This document shows, piece after piece, positions 1-7,228 of a stretch of 64,000 nucleotides of DNA. The notes beneath the pieces were generated by a model. The model was not told the DNA's origin. It did not search any database and saw only the letters and a program-made list of their open reading frames with translations. A program made the position numbers and the translations under genes. The stretch's first letter is position 1; every line of letters begins with the position of its first letter. Origin of the DNA: Iodidimonas muriae (lineage in GTDB: Bacteria > Pseudomonadota > Alphaproteobacteria > Sphingomonadales > Rhodothalassiaceae); assembly GCF_014647255.1 (NCBI RefSeq), contig NZ_BMOV01000002.1:124001-188000 (forward strand). Reading direction: 5' to 3'.

Positions 1-464
1 TCGCCATCATCAAAGCCGGCATGGCGCAGGGCATCGATATCCGTTTTCCCAACAGCGCGGGGGCTGCGGGCCAGCTTTTCCGCATAATGGGCGGCGGCGA
101 CATATTTTTCGGCAAGCGCGGTTTGCGGCAAACCGGCCTCCAAAGCGGTGCGGATTTGCGCCGCACGGCCATCATCATCAAGCTGCTGCCGAAGCGCGGC
201 ATAGCAATATTCCACACAATAGGGGCAGCCATTGACCAGACTGGTATAAACGCCCACCACATCCAGAATCCACGAAGGAAGTTTGTTTCCCGGATGATGA
301 AAAATGGATCTGTAAAGCGCCATATGCCCGGCAAGCGTGTGAGGCCGCAGGGCATGCGCCATCAAAAGGCCATCGACAATGCCATCTTCCGCCTCGGCAT
401 CCTCATAAAGAGATTGGAGTTCCCCGCTGGCTTCGTCGGGCTTGATCGTCGTGATCCAAGTCAT
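1..464 (-). CDS. Peroxidase-related AhpD-fold protein, 3' end outside window
   Basis: Read on the minus strand from an ATG at 464, the frame stays open to the window edge, so about 154 N-terminal residues are seen and the C-terminus is missing. Near residues 80-87 it carries NGCPYCVEYC, the CxxC redox site of the carboxymuconolactone decarboxylase/AhpD fold. The upstream part (ALRPHTLAGHMALYRSI) matches the helical lead-in of the 'uncharacterised peroxidase-related enzyme' family. These proteins are thought to reduce peroxides through the CxxC pair. The usual histidine after the motif is replaced here by a third cysteine. The family call rests on the motif and the helical pattern; the substrate is unknown. 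The gene diverges from the small exported protein at 555. Confidence 0.75.
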   Translation of the reverse strand, partial: MTWITTIKPDEASGELQSLYEDAEAEDGIVDGLLMAHALRPHTLAGHMALYRSIFHHPGNKLPSWILDVVGVYTSLVNGCPYCVEYCYAALRQQLDDDGRAAQIRTALEAGLPQTALAEKYVAAAHYAEKLARSPRAVGKTDIDALRHAGFDDG

Positions 465-554
465 TTTTAACCCCTCAAGTGCCGATTATGACACGGGATA
501 TAGAATACGTTAAGATGACTTTTAACGCCCCGATATAATTTGGGAAATAGGATT

Positions 555-950
555 ATGCTTGGTAAAAAAACTGGATTGCTCATTTTGTGGTTCGTAGCAT
601 CACAAACAGCGCTAGCACAATCACAAGATCAACCACCCCCATCCGGGCCAGAAGAGCTGGCACAGGATGCCAGTGCGCCCCCCTTATGCACCGCACAGCA
701 CGAGGGCCTGTTGAGCTGTCAGGCCAACCGGGTTTGCGAATGTATCCATGCCCAGGCGATTCCGGCGCAAGGGCTTCCGGACCGCTGGCGTTGGGATTGC
801 TCCATCAAGCGGCCACGATGCGAACAGCCACCAGCGGATCTGGGTCAGAATCTGGACCTGAACGAATGGCCGGTAATCATTGATTATGAGGCCGGCCAAG
901 CCCATGAGCATGAGCACGGCCATAAAAACAAGGCCGACCGGCCCCGATAA
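555..950 (+). CDS. Small exported protein with six cysteines and His-rich tail
   Basis: A 131-residue protein that I do not recognise as a named family. A signal peptide (LLILWFVASQTALAQ) ends near residue 22. The mature part holds six cysteines in a compact block (LC, SC, VCEC, WDC, RC), which suggests disulfides or metal binding in the periplasm. It ends in a basic, His-rich tail (HEHEHGHK). The ATG at 555 is preferred over the in-frame TTG at 540 because ATAGGA precedes it and the signal peptide then starts cleanly. The motif RWRWDC with downstream RC resembles small conserved alphaproteobacterial exported proteins as I remember them; that link is weak. It converges on the thiolase gene. 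Confidence 0.6.
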   Translation: MLGKKTGLLILWFVASQTALAQSQDQPPPSGPEELAQDASAPPLCTAQHEGLLSCQANRVCECIHAQAIPAQGLPDRWRWDCSIKRPRCEQPPADLGQNLDLNEWPVIIDYEAGQAHEHEHGHKNKADRPR

Positions 951-1005
951 AGCATGGCAATACGGGACCGGATCAGCCTTGGGAAGAAAGAGCGAAGAGG
1001 CTAAA

Positions 1006-2184
1006 TCAAACCACTTCAAACAATCCGGCAGCCCCCTGGCCACCGCCCACGCACATGGTGATAACAACGAATTTCACACCGCGCCGCTTGCCTTCGATCA
1101 GCGCATGGCCGGTCAGACGTGCCCCCGACATGCCATAAGGGTGGCCGATGGAAATGGCGCCACCATCCACATTGAATTTTTCAGGATCGATGCCCAGCTT
1201 GTCGCGGCAATAAAGCGTTTGGACGGCAAAGGCTTCGTTCAGTTCCCAAAGGCCGATATCATCCACCGTCAAACCGTGGAGCTTCAACAATTTGGGAATG
1301 GCAAACACCGGACCGATCCCCATTTCATCCGGATCGGTGCCCGCAACGGCCATCCCGCGATAAATCCCCAAAGGCGCGATACCACGGCGCTCGGCCTCGC
1401 GGCTGTCCATGACCACCGCAGCGGACGCGCCATCTGAAAGCTGGCTGGCATTGCCTGCGGTGACACATTTTCCCGGCCCCCGCACCGGCTTCAGGGACTG
1501 CAATCCTTCCAAAGTGGTGCCGGGCCGATTGCCTTCGTCTTTTTCGATATGCACATCCCGACTGGAAATCTCACCAGTTTCTTTGTCTTTCACCAGCATT
1601 GTGGTGTCGAAGGGAACAATCTCCGCATCGAAACGGCCCTCCTCTTGGGCCGCGGCGGTGCGTTGCTGCGAGCTGAGCGCATAAGCATCTTGCTCTTCAC
1701 GGCTGATACCATAGCGCTGGGCAACAACTTCGGCTGTATCGATCATCGGCATATAAGTGGCCGGGCGCATCGCCACCAAAGACGGGTCCGGCTCCACCCG
1801 GAATTTCTCGTTCTGAACCATAGAGATGGAATCAACGCCACCGCCGACGGCAATTTTCTGACCGTCAAACAAGACCTGCTTGGCCGCCGTGGCAATGGCC
1901 ATCAGGCCAGAGGCGCATTGGCGATCCACCGACATACCGGGAACATGGGTCGGCAAGCCGGCCCGCAAAGCCGCCAAGCGGCCGATATTGGGGGCCTGCA
2001 CCCCTTGTTGCAACGCCGCACCAAGGATCACATCTTCCACTTCACCCGGATCAATGCCCGCCCGTTCTACCGCTTTGGCGATCACATGTCCGGCCAAAGT
2101 AGGGGACGGCGTATTGTTGAACGCCCCGCGAAAAGCTTTTCCGATGGCAGTCCGGGCGGTGGAAACGATAACGGCATCATGCAT
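1006..2184 (-). CDS. Acetyl-CoA acetyltransferase / 3-ketoacyl-CoA thiolase
   Basis: A 392-residue type II thiolase of normal family length. The acylated nucleophile is C90 in DRQCASG, the second catalytic pair is H348 in [10 protein letters not shown] and C378 in [10 protein letters not shown]. The opening [16 protein letters not shown] is typical. It condenses two acyl-CoA units or cleaves 3-ketoacyl-CoA in the cytoplasm. Sequence alone does not separate a biosynthetic acetoacetyl-CoA enzyme from a beta-oxidation thiolase. No beta-oxidation partner (hydroxyacyl-CoA dehydrogenase or enoyl-CoA hydratase) lies beside it. The downstream gene on the opposite strand ends 55 bases away. Confidence 0.93.
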   Translation of the reverse strand: MHDAVIVSTARTAIGKAFRGAFNNTPSPTLAGHVIAKAVERAGIDPGEVEDVILGAALQQGVQAPNIGRLAALRAGLPTHVPGMSVDRQCASGLMAIATAAKQVLFDGQKIAVGGGVDSISMVQNEKFRVEPDPSLVAMRPATYMPMIDTAEVVAQRYGISREEQDAYALSSQQRTAAAQEEGRFDAEIVPFDTTMLVKDKETGEISSRDVHIEKDEGNRPGTTLEGLQSLKPVRGPGKCVTAGNASQLSDGASAAVVMDSREAERRGIAPLGIYRGMAVAGTDPDEMGIGPVFAIPKLLKLHGLTVDDIGLWELNEAFAVQTLYCRDKLGIDPEKFNVDGGAISIGHPYGMSGARLTGHALIEGKRRGVKFVVITMCVGGGQGAAGLFEVV

Positions 2185-2230
2185 GGGTTTTATCCTTTAG
2201 AGACATCGGCTCGTGAAAGAGACAATTTCG

Positions 2231-2674
2231 TTACGGAACAAGAACAACTGGTGTTTCGGCAATATGGGCAACGGAATTGGCCACAGAGCCAAGGACCAGA
2301 TCCGCAAAGCTGGAATGGCCGCGTCTGCCGACGATGATCATTTCCGCCTGCCGCTCTTTCGCCAGCTTTTTCAGCTCGCGGGCGGGATTGCCCCAGCTAT
2401 AATAACTGTCCACATCGGTAACGCCCAAGGATTTGGCAAGCTCGACAAGCGGAGCCAGAACCGTTTCCTTGGCAAGTCTTTCTTCTTCTTTTTTATCAAC
2501 AGGGCGGCGCATGGCTTCTTCCACCGAAAGCGGAGTGAAGCCCGACCAATGGACGATATTGGCCAATAGAATATGTCCACCGCTATGGGCCGCATGCTTG
2601 GCGGCAAATTCAACGGCCCGACGGCTGCACTCGCTTCCATCCACGCCAACGATATAAAGATAGGTCTTGGACAT
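2231..2674 (-). CDS. Universal stress protein, UspA family
   Basis: A single-domain UspA protein of 147 residues. It opens with YIVGVDGSECSRRA, the first strand and helix of the fold. The nucleotide-binding signature G-2x-G-9x-GS is intact at residues 116-130 (GRRGHSSFADLVLGS), so it is expected to bind ATP. Such proteins help cells survive stress and growth arrest, mostly by unknown means. It lies 46 bases upstream of the thiolase gene on the same strand and could share its transcript. No specific target can be read from the sequence. Confidence 0.92.
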   Translation of the reverse strand: MSKTYLYIVGVDGSECSRRAVEFAAKHAAHSGGHILLANIVHWSGFTPLSVEEAMRRPVDKKEEERLAKETVLAPLVELAKSLGVTDVDSYYSWGNPARELKKLAKERQAEMIIVGRRGHSSFADLVLGSVANSVAHIAETPVVLVP

Positions 2675-2771
2675 TTGGCTCTCCCCTTCAATCCATCTGG
2701 CTTTCCCGATGACATATCAAAAAAGCCGAAGGACTAATCCTGACAGAGCCTTGCGCCGATTGCCCGCAGGA

Positions 2772-4319
2772 TCAAGGGCTCTTTTTCCGCTGTGTGTCCA
2801 ATTGCCGGATTCGGCGGATTTGTGTCACCCACCCGAACAGGCTTGTCAGCACGATCAGGGCGACAAAGCTCATGATCACCACATCCCGCGGCTTTTGTCC
2901 CATCCAGTCGAGAAAGCTCCATTTATGGACGGTGTTGAAAAATTTTCCTTCCCGCACATCCGCCTTGCTGACGGTGGCTGCCACAACCGCATCAGCGGCA
3001 TCAACAAACAAAAGCGGCGTTTCGGGATCGTCAAAGGCCACACGCCAAACCGGCAAGCGCTTGTTCAAGAACCCGTATTCCGGGGTAAAGCCATGCACCT
3101 GATCCATGGAAACGATCCGGTTCTCGCCGAGTCCGGTTGCCTTTATTGCCAGCGCCCGCGCAATATCTTGCGCGGCATTTTCCATCAATGCTCCGCTGTC
3201 ACCTTTGATCCACAAGGCTGTGGGCAATGCCTTGGCAGCAGACATTGCCTGATCCGGCATCGCCCCATGATGGGCATGGGCAAGAGCGCTATGACCGGCG
3301 CTTTGCTGCGGGGCCGCCAACGCCACCCGCCACACAAGATCACCTGCTTCCGAACGCGCAGCCGAAAGGCCTGTTACCGCCTGTGTTGCAGCGTGGGTTT
3401 GTGCCATAGCCGCCACATCATCGCCCTTTAGCCCTAAAAGCTCGGACGCCGAAAAGCGGGTTTGCGGCACAACCGAAGGGGCAGCACTCAAAAGCGTGCT
3501 GGCATGCAGCAAATGATACAGGCCGGAACTTGAAAACATCAAAGCCGGAATCACGGCCGCATGGGCAAGAATCCGATGCCATTTTCGGTCCATCTTGGCT
3601 TTTCTTCTGGCCCGCAAAAGAATCAGCAAACCAAGCCCCAGCACCGCCGCTGCAAACAAGCTGCCAATCAATAAACCGATCAGCATCACACGCGCCCATT
3701 CCGCACCTGCGGGTAAAAAAGACATGGTGTGCACATTGGTGAACACCGTAAGGATCGCATCCCGTGTGCGATTGCCGATGGTTGCCAATCGCCCGCTGCC
3801 GGTGTCCACATAAACGGTGATGCGGTCCGATCGGTCAAACACCACACGCCAGATGGGCAAAAGCGGATTATTGGCCGGATAATCTGCCGTATGCTGCGTG
3901 AGATAATCTGCCGATTTGATGGGGCTGCTTTGATCGCCACTATAATATCGGGCCAAGGCCTCGGCCCGCATCCGGTCCCCATCGGGCTGTTCAGCGCCGG
4001 TTTGCGGATTGAAATAACGGCGCGGACCATCCGCCCCTTCCCGGATCAGATAATAATCATTGGCGGTCTTGGCGGCCTCCGGCCCGGTGCGAACGGCCCG
4101 CACTTCAACGGCAGATGAAATGCCGGCCCCTTCCATGATCGCGCCGGGGGCCTGTGCACCCCCTAATTCAAGCGGCCAGACGGGCGTGGAAAAACTGGCA
4201 GGACGCGGCGACAACCACACCATGATCGGATGTGAAAGACCTGACAGCCCCCAAAGGAGGGCTGCCACGCCTGCAATCCATGCGGCTCTATAATGCCATT
4301 TGAATACTGATTGCTTCAT
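2772..4319 (-). CDS. PepSY-domain inner-membrane protein with internal duplication
   Basis: A 515-residue membrane protein with about four membrane spans (near residues 13-33, 207-235, 250-268 and 480-500) and periplasmic PepSY-type regions. Two halves repeat the pattern PxWRVxFD, then VD, then VHxxSFL: residues about 154-201 and 422-470. Histidines in the pattern and in HRILAH, GLYHLLH and AHAHHG could bind heme or metal. PepSY membrane proteins next to TonB receptors are often proposed reductases for iron or copper. The ATG at 4319 lies 2 bases past the receptor stop, so the genes are translationally linked; an in-frame TTG two codons earlier is the alternative. The reductase role is inference from context. 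Confidence 0.8.
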   Translation of the reverse strand: MKQSVFKWHYRAAWIAGVAALLWGLSGLSHPIMVWLSPRPASFSTPVWPLELGGAQAPGAIMEGAGISSAVEVRAVRTGPEAAKTANDYYLIREGADGPRRYFNPQTGAEQPDGDRMRAEALARYYSGDQSSPIKSADYLTQHTADYPANNPLLPIWRVVFDRSDRITVYVDTGSGRLATIGNRTRDAILTVFTNVHTMSFLPAGAEWARVMLIGLLIGSLFAAAVLGLGLLILLRARRKAKMDRKWHRILAHAAVIPALMFSSSGLYHLLHASTLLSAAPSVVPQTRFSASELLGLKGDDVAAMAQTHAATQAVTGLSAARSEAGDLVWRVALAAPQQSAGHSALAHAHHGAMPDQAMSAAKALPTALWIKGDSGALMENAAQDIARALAIKATGLGENRIVSMDQVHGFTPEYGFLNKRLPVWRVAFDDPETPLLFVDAADAVVAATVSKADVREGKFFNTVHKWSFLDWMGQKPRDVVIMSFVALIVLTSLFGWVTQIRRIRQLDTQRKKSP

Positions 4320-4321
4320 GA

Positions 4322-6472
4322 TCAAAAGCTGGCCTTGATCCCGGCAAAAACACCAATACCGTCACCGGGCGTGAACACATTGAGCGCGGTTCCATCAACG
4401 GAGGCATCAATCACGTTCGAGAAGGTGGAGATGTACCGCTTATTGGTGATGTTTTGCACATTGGCATAAAATTCCAGACCATCGGCGATGGTTGCCCCGG
4501 CCTTCAGGCCAAACACTGCATAATCGGTGGCTCTCAAGGTGTTGGCAAAGTCCACCCATGGTGCCTTCGGCGCCCATTCCAGAGTCATGGCAATATGGAA
4601 GCGATCCGGCTCTTCCAACCGCACTTCCGCATTCAGCAAATGCCGCACGGTCACCGCAAGCTGATTGTTTTCGAACTGTTCATCATCCTGGAAGAAGAAG
4701 TCGCTCAGCGTATAGGCCCCTTCGATGATCAAACGGGCCTCATCCCGCCCGAACAGACCCTCGGCGGCGGTCAGATGCAGGCCGGCTTCCAGCCCTTGAT
4801 GGATGGTATCATCGGCATTGAAGCTATTGGCCGGGATATTGCCATCAATGGCGAAGCGCAGGAATTCCCCTTCGATCCATGCCCGATATAAGGTGACATC
4901 CCAAGCCAGTGGACCCATGGCCCCCCGCGTTCCCACTTCTGCGGTCCAGCTTGTCTGCTTTTCAAGTTCGACAAATTGCAAGATCGGTCGTTGCACCAGT
5001 TCCGAGAAAGCAGGCGGCTCGGCACTTTTGGTAATGTTGGTCCAGATCTGCGTGCGGGGAGCAACATCCCAAAGCAGGCCGAATTTGGGATTCAGGGCTG
5101 AATAATTCACCACATCATCATTGATCGGGTCGAAATTGTCCGTGAAATCGCGCTTCGTCGCAAAGGCTTGCAGGCCCAGATCCACCGCAAATGTATCGGT
5201 CAGATAAATCTGGTCCGTTGCATAGCCTTGAATAATGGACGCATCCTGCTGCGTGGACTGGATGTGAAACCCGCGCCGGCCACCTTCATTGACAAACCAG
5301 TCATCATCGATCGTGCTGCGCCGCGCGGTCATGCCAAGGGTGATATTATGGCGCAATCCGGCAAGGCTCAGACTGTCTGTATAGCGCCCGAACAAGCCAT
5401 AATCCCGCACTTCATCGTCAATAAACACAAAGATGGGATGGTCAAGATCGCGGATGGTGCCATAAGCGCCGAAATCCAGTTGCCCGCTGGCCCCCATTTG
5501 CACACTGGTTTTGTTGATCAGCCGCAAGGACCGGATATTACGCGCCCAGTCATTATCGATATTGTTCTGGACGGCCTGTTTGCGGTCTGTGAGAGCGGTG
5601 TCGAAATCCAGCGATCCGGGGATTTCCTGATTGATATGATTGGCGATCATATAGAAGCGGGTTTCCACCTGTTCCGAAAGTTTTATACCCACATTGGTTG
5701 TAAATCGCCCAGTGATTTGCGTGCTATGGTCGCGAAACTGGTCAGAATGGACGCCGGTGGCTCCAGCGAAGAAATCCCAGTCATCTCCGGCCCGCGCCAT
5801 CATTCCGGTCACCTTGGCCGTGCCGAAACTGCCGCCTTCCACCATCAGGCTATTGGCATCTGCGGCGGTGCGCCCGGTGGGGGACACCACATTAATGGCC
5901 CCGCCCAAGGAAGCCGCGCCAAAATCGAAACCATTGCCGCCTTTATACACTTCAAGATAGCGCACAAGTCGTGAATCAATTTCCTGAAAATCACCAAAAC
6001 CGTCAGAGAAGTTGATCGGCGTACCATCCAGCAACAGCTCGACACCGCGCAAATGGAAGTTCAGGCCCAATCCCGATCCGCGGATGGACAGACGAATTTC
6101 TTCCGAATAGCGTTCTTGCGCCAAAACACCGGGGGTCATACGCAACATGTCGCCCAGATGTTCTACATATTCCTGACCGAATTCTTCAGCAGCGACCAGA
6201 TCCACCGCCCCGGAAATACGCGTCATCCGGCGGCGCGCCTCTTCCAGGCCGGGGGCTGTCATAGAGCCCTTGCGGTCTTCGGTCACAATAATTTCTTCAA
6301 CGATGGAGCGGTTTTTTGGCCCGTCCGCTCCCTCTTCCTCCAAAGAGGCGGCCCAGCCTTGGGCAGTAAAGGGCATATGGATCAACAGGCCGAAAACAAG
6401 AGCGCTGGCCGTTTGGCAAGCACGGGCCTTCGCGCAGGCATTCAGCCTGCGGCTTTTCATAGAACGCAGCAT
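4322..6472 (-). CDS. TonB-dependent outer-membrane receptor
   Basis: About 716 residues. A signal peptide (LVFGLLIHMPFTAQGWAA) is followed by a TonB-box-like segment (EEIIVTED). The plug domain shows LGDMLRMTPGVLAQ and GGAINVVSPTGR. A long beta-rich barrel ends in an aromatic C-terminal strand (GIGVFAGIKASF). The family imports iron-siderophores, heme, copper or other scarce ligands using TonB energy. The ligand is not readable, but the DUF2946 gene upstream and PepSY gene downstream suggest metal, perhaps iron, heme or copper. Start: ATG 6472 chosen; GTG 6493 and ATG 6460 are alternatives. A 6-bp inverted repeat (arms 6496-6501 and 6513-6518) lies just upstream. Confidence 0.92.
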   Translation of the reverse strand: MLRSMKSRRLNACAKARACQTASALVFGLLIHMPFTAQGWAASLEEEGADGPKNRSIVEEIIVTEDRKGSMTAPGLEEARRRMTRISGAVDLVAAEEFGQEYVEHLGDMLRMTPGVLAQERYSEEIRLSIRGSGLGLNFHLRGVELLLDGTPINFSDGFGDFQEIDSRLVRYLEVYKGGNGFDFGAASLGGAINVVSPTGRTAADANSLMVEGGSFGTAKVTGMMARAGDDWDFFAGATGVHSDQFRDHSTQITGRFTTNVGIKLSEQVETRFYMIANHINQEIPGSLDFDTALTDRKQAVQNNIDNDWARNIRSLRLINKTSVQMGASGQLDFGAYGTIRDLDHPIFVFIDDEVRDYGLFGRYTDSLSLAGLRHNITLGMTARRSTIDDDWFVNEGGRRGFHIQSTQQDASIIQGYATDQIYLTDTFAVDLGLQAFATKRDFTDNFDPINDDVVNYSALNPKFGLLWDVAPRTQIWTNITKSAEPPAFSELVQRPILQFVELEKQTSWTAEVGTRGAMGPLAWDVTLYRAWIEGEFLRFAIDGNIPANSFNADDTIHQGLEAGLHLTAAEGLFGRDEARLIIEGAYTLSDFFFQDDEQFENNQLAVTVRHLLNAEVRLEEPDRFHIAMTLEWAPKAPWVDFANTLRATDYAVFGLKAGATIADGLEFYANVQNITNKRYISTFSNVIDASVDGTALNVFTPGDGIGVFAGIKASF

Positions 6473-6571
6473 AAGGATATATTTCCCGAACACTCGTGCG
6501 CATTACGATTGAGCGCACAATTACGCATATGGCCCGACAGGAAGGAGCGGGCGTTTATAGATCAAAAAGCG

Positions 6572-7021
6572 TTATGCGTATGCGGGAGGAGCGCGGGCAT
6601 CGAAATTCCCAAGGGCCGCCATATTATCAAGGCGGATATCCTTGGGCCATGCCCAGGAGCGGGCCATGGTCCATAAAGAAAGCAGGCATCCCAGAAGGAT
6701 CATTGCAGCGGCGAGAGCTGCTATCACCGCAAAGACGCAAGGCGCTGCATCGCGGTGTGTCATATCCGACTGTGTGCCATCTGCTTGTGCGTGATGTTGA
6801 TGTTCGTCAAATACCCCTTCAAAGGGCGTGCCTTCGACCAGCCCTTCAAGACCATCGGGGCAGAGCACAATCAACGGACCATCGGATTGCGCCCATGACA
6901 TATCAATCATAAAGCCTACAGGGATCAAAGCACGCAACAACAGGCCGCTTAAAAGCAGCCAGAGCCCCCAACGCGGAATGGGAAGCGCCCCTTGATATGT
7001 ATGACAATCACGCATGGTCAT
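6572..7021 (-). CDS. DUF2946-like membrane protein
   Basis: A 149-residue protein with an N-terminal span (LWLLLSGLLLRALIPVGFM) and a second span near the C-terminus (VIAALAAAMILLGCLLSL). Between them are LIVLCPDGL, a His-rich stretch (DEHQHHAQAD) and APCVFA, the usual layout of DUF2946. The family has no proven function but often sits beside copper or other metal TonB receptors. Here it leads the receptor-PepSY operon, about 100 bases upstream of the receptor. ATG 7021 or 7015 is the likely start; the frame reaches back to a TTG at 7051. A copper or metal link is inference from the family's usual neighbours and its histidines. Confidence 0.72.
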   Translation of the reverse strand: MTMRDCHTYQGALPIPRWGLWLLLSGLLLRALIPVGFMIDMSWAQSDGPLIVLCPDGLEGLVEGTPFEGVFDEHQHHAQADGTQSDMTHRDAAPCVFAVIAALAAAMILLGCLLSLWTMARSWAWPKDIRLDNMAALGNFDARAPPAYA

Positions 7022-7067
7022 ATGGTGCCGCACGCCTGTGCAAAATGTCAACTTATAAGTGCGCAGA

Positions 7068-7087
7068 TTTTATATCATGGTTATAAA
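7068..7087. promoter_or_regulatory. AT-rich inverted repeat upstream of the metal-uptake cassette
   Basis: TTTATA (7068-7073) and TATAAA (7082-7087) form an inverted repeat separated by 8 bases. It lies about 45 bases upstream of the DUF2946 start. Size and AT-richness suit a Fur/Irr-type operator or a core promoter, but the match to any known box is weak. A perfect ACTTATAAGT palindrome follows at 7051-7060. Confidence 0.3.
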
Positions 7088-7167
7088 TACGGGAAGAATG
7101 TCACAAAATGATCACAGGGGACATTTCCCTTCTGTTTTTTGTGAATCCGGCGCCGGAAAAGGCGTCT

Positions 7168-7224
7168 TATGCGGTCTGTCTGTCATCGGACATTCTGTGC
7201 CGATGCTCTTCTTCTGCGCATAAC
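7168..7224. other. Nested inverted repeats between kinase and DUF2946 genes
   Basis: An outer pair TTATGCG (7169-7175) / CGCATAA (7217-7223) encloses an inner pair CATCGG / CCGATG with a 10-base loop. There is no U-tract, so it is not a plain intrinsic terminator. It lies just past the stop codon of the histidine kinase gene and could act as a 3' end structure or operator. Confidence 0.3.
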
Positions 7225-7228
7225 GCGC

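Noticed and set aside
2213-2569. Plus-strand frame opposite the UspA gene
   Set aside because: Antisense to a conserved protein; no domain.
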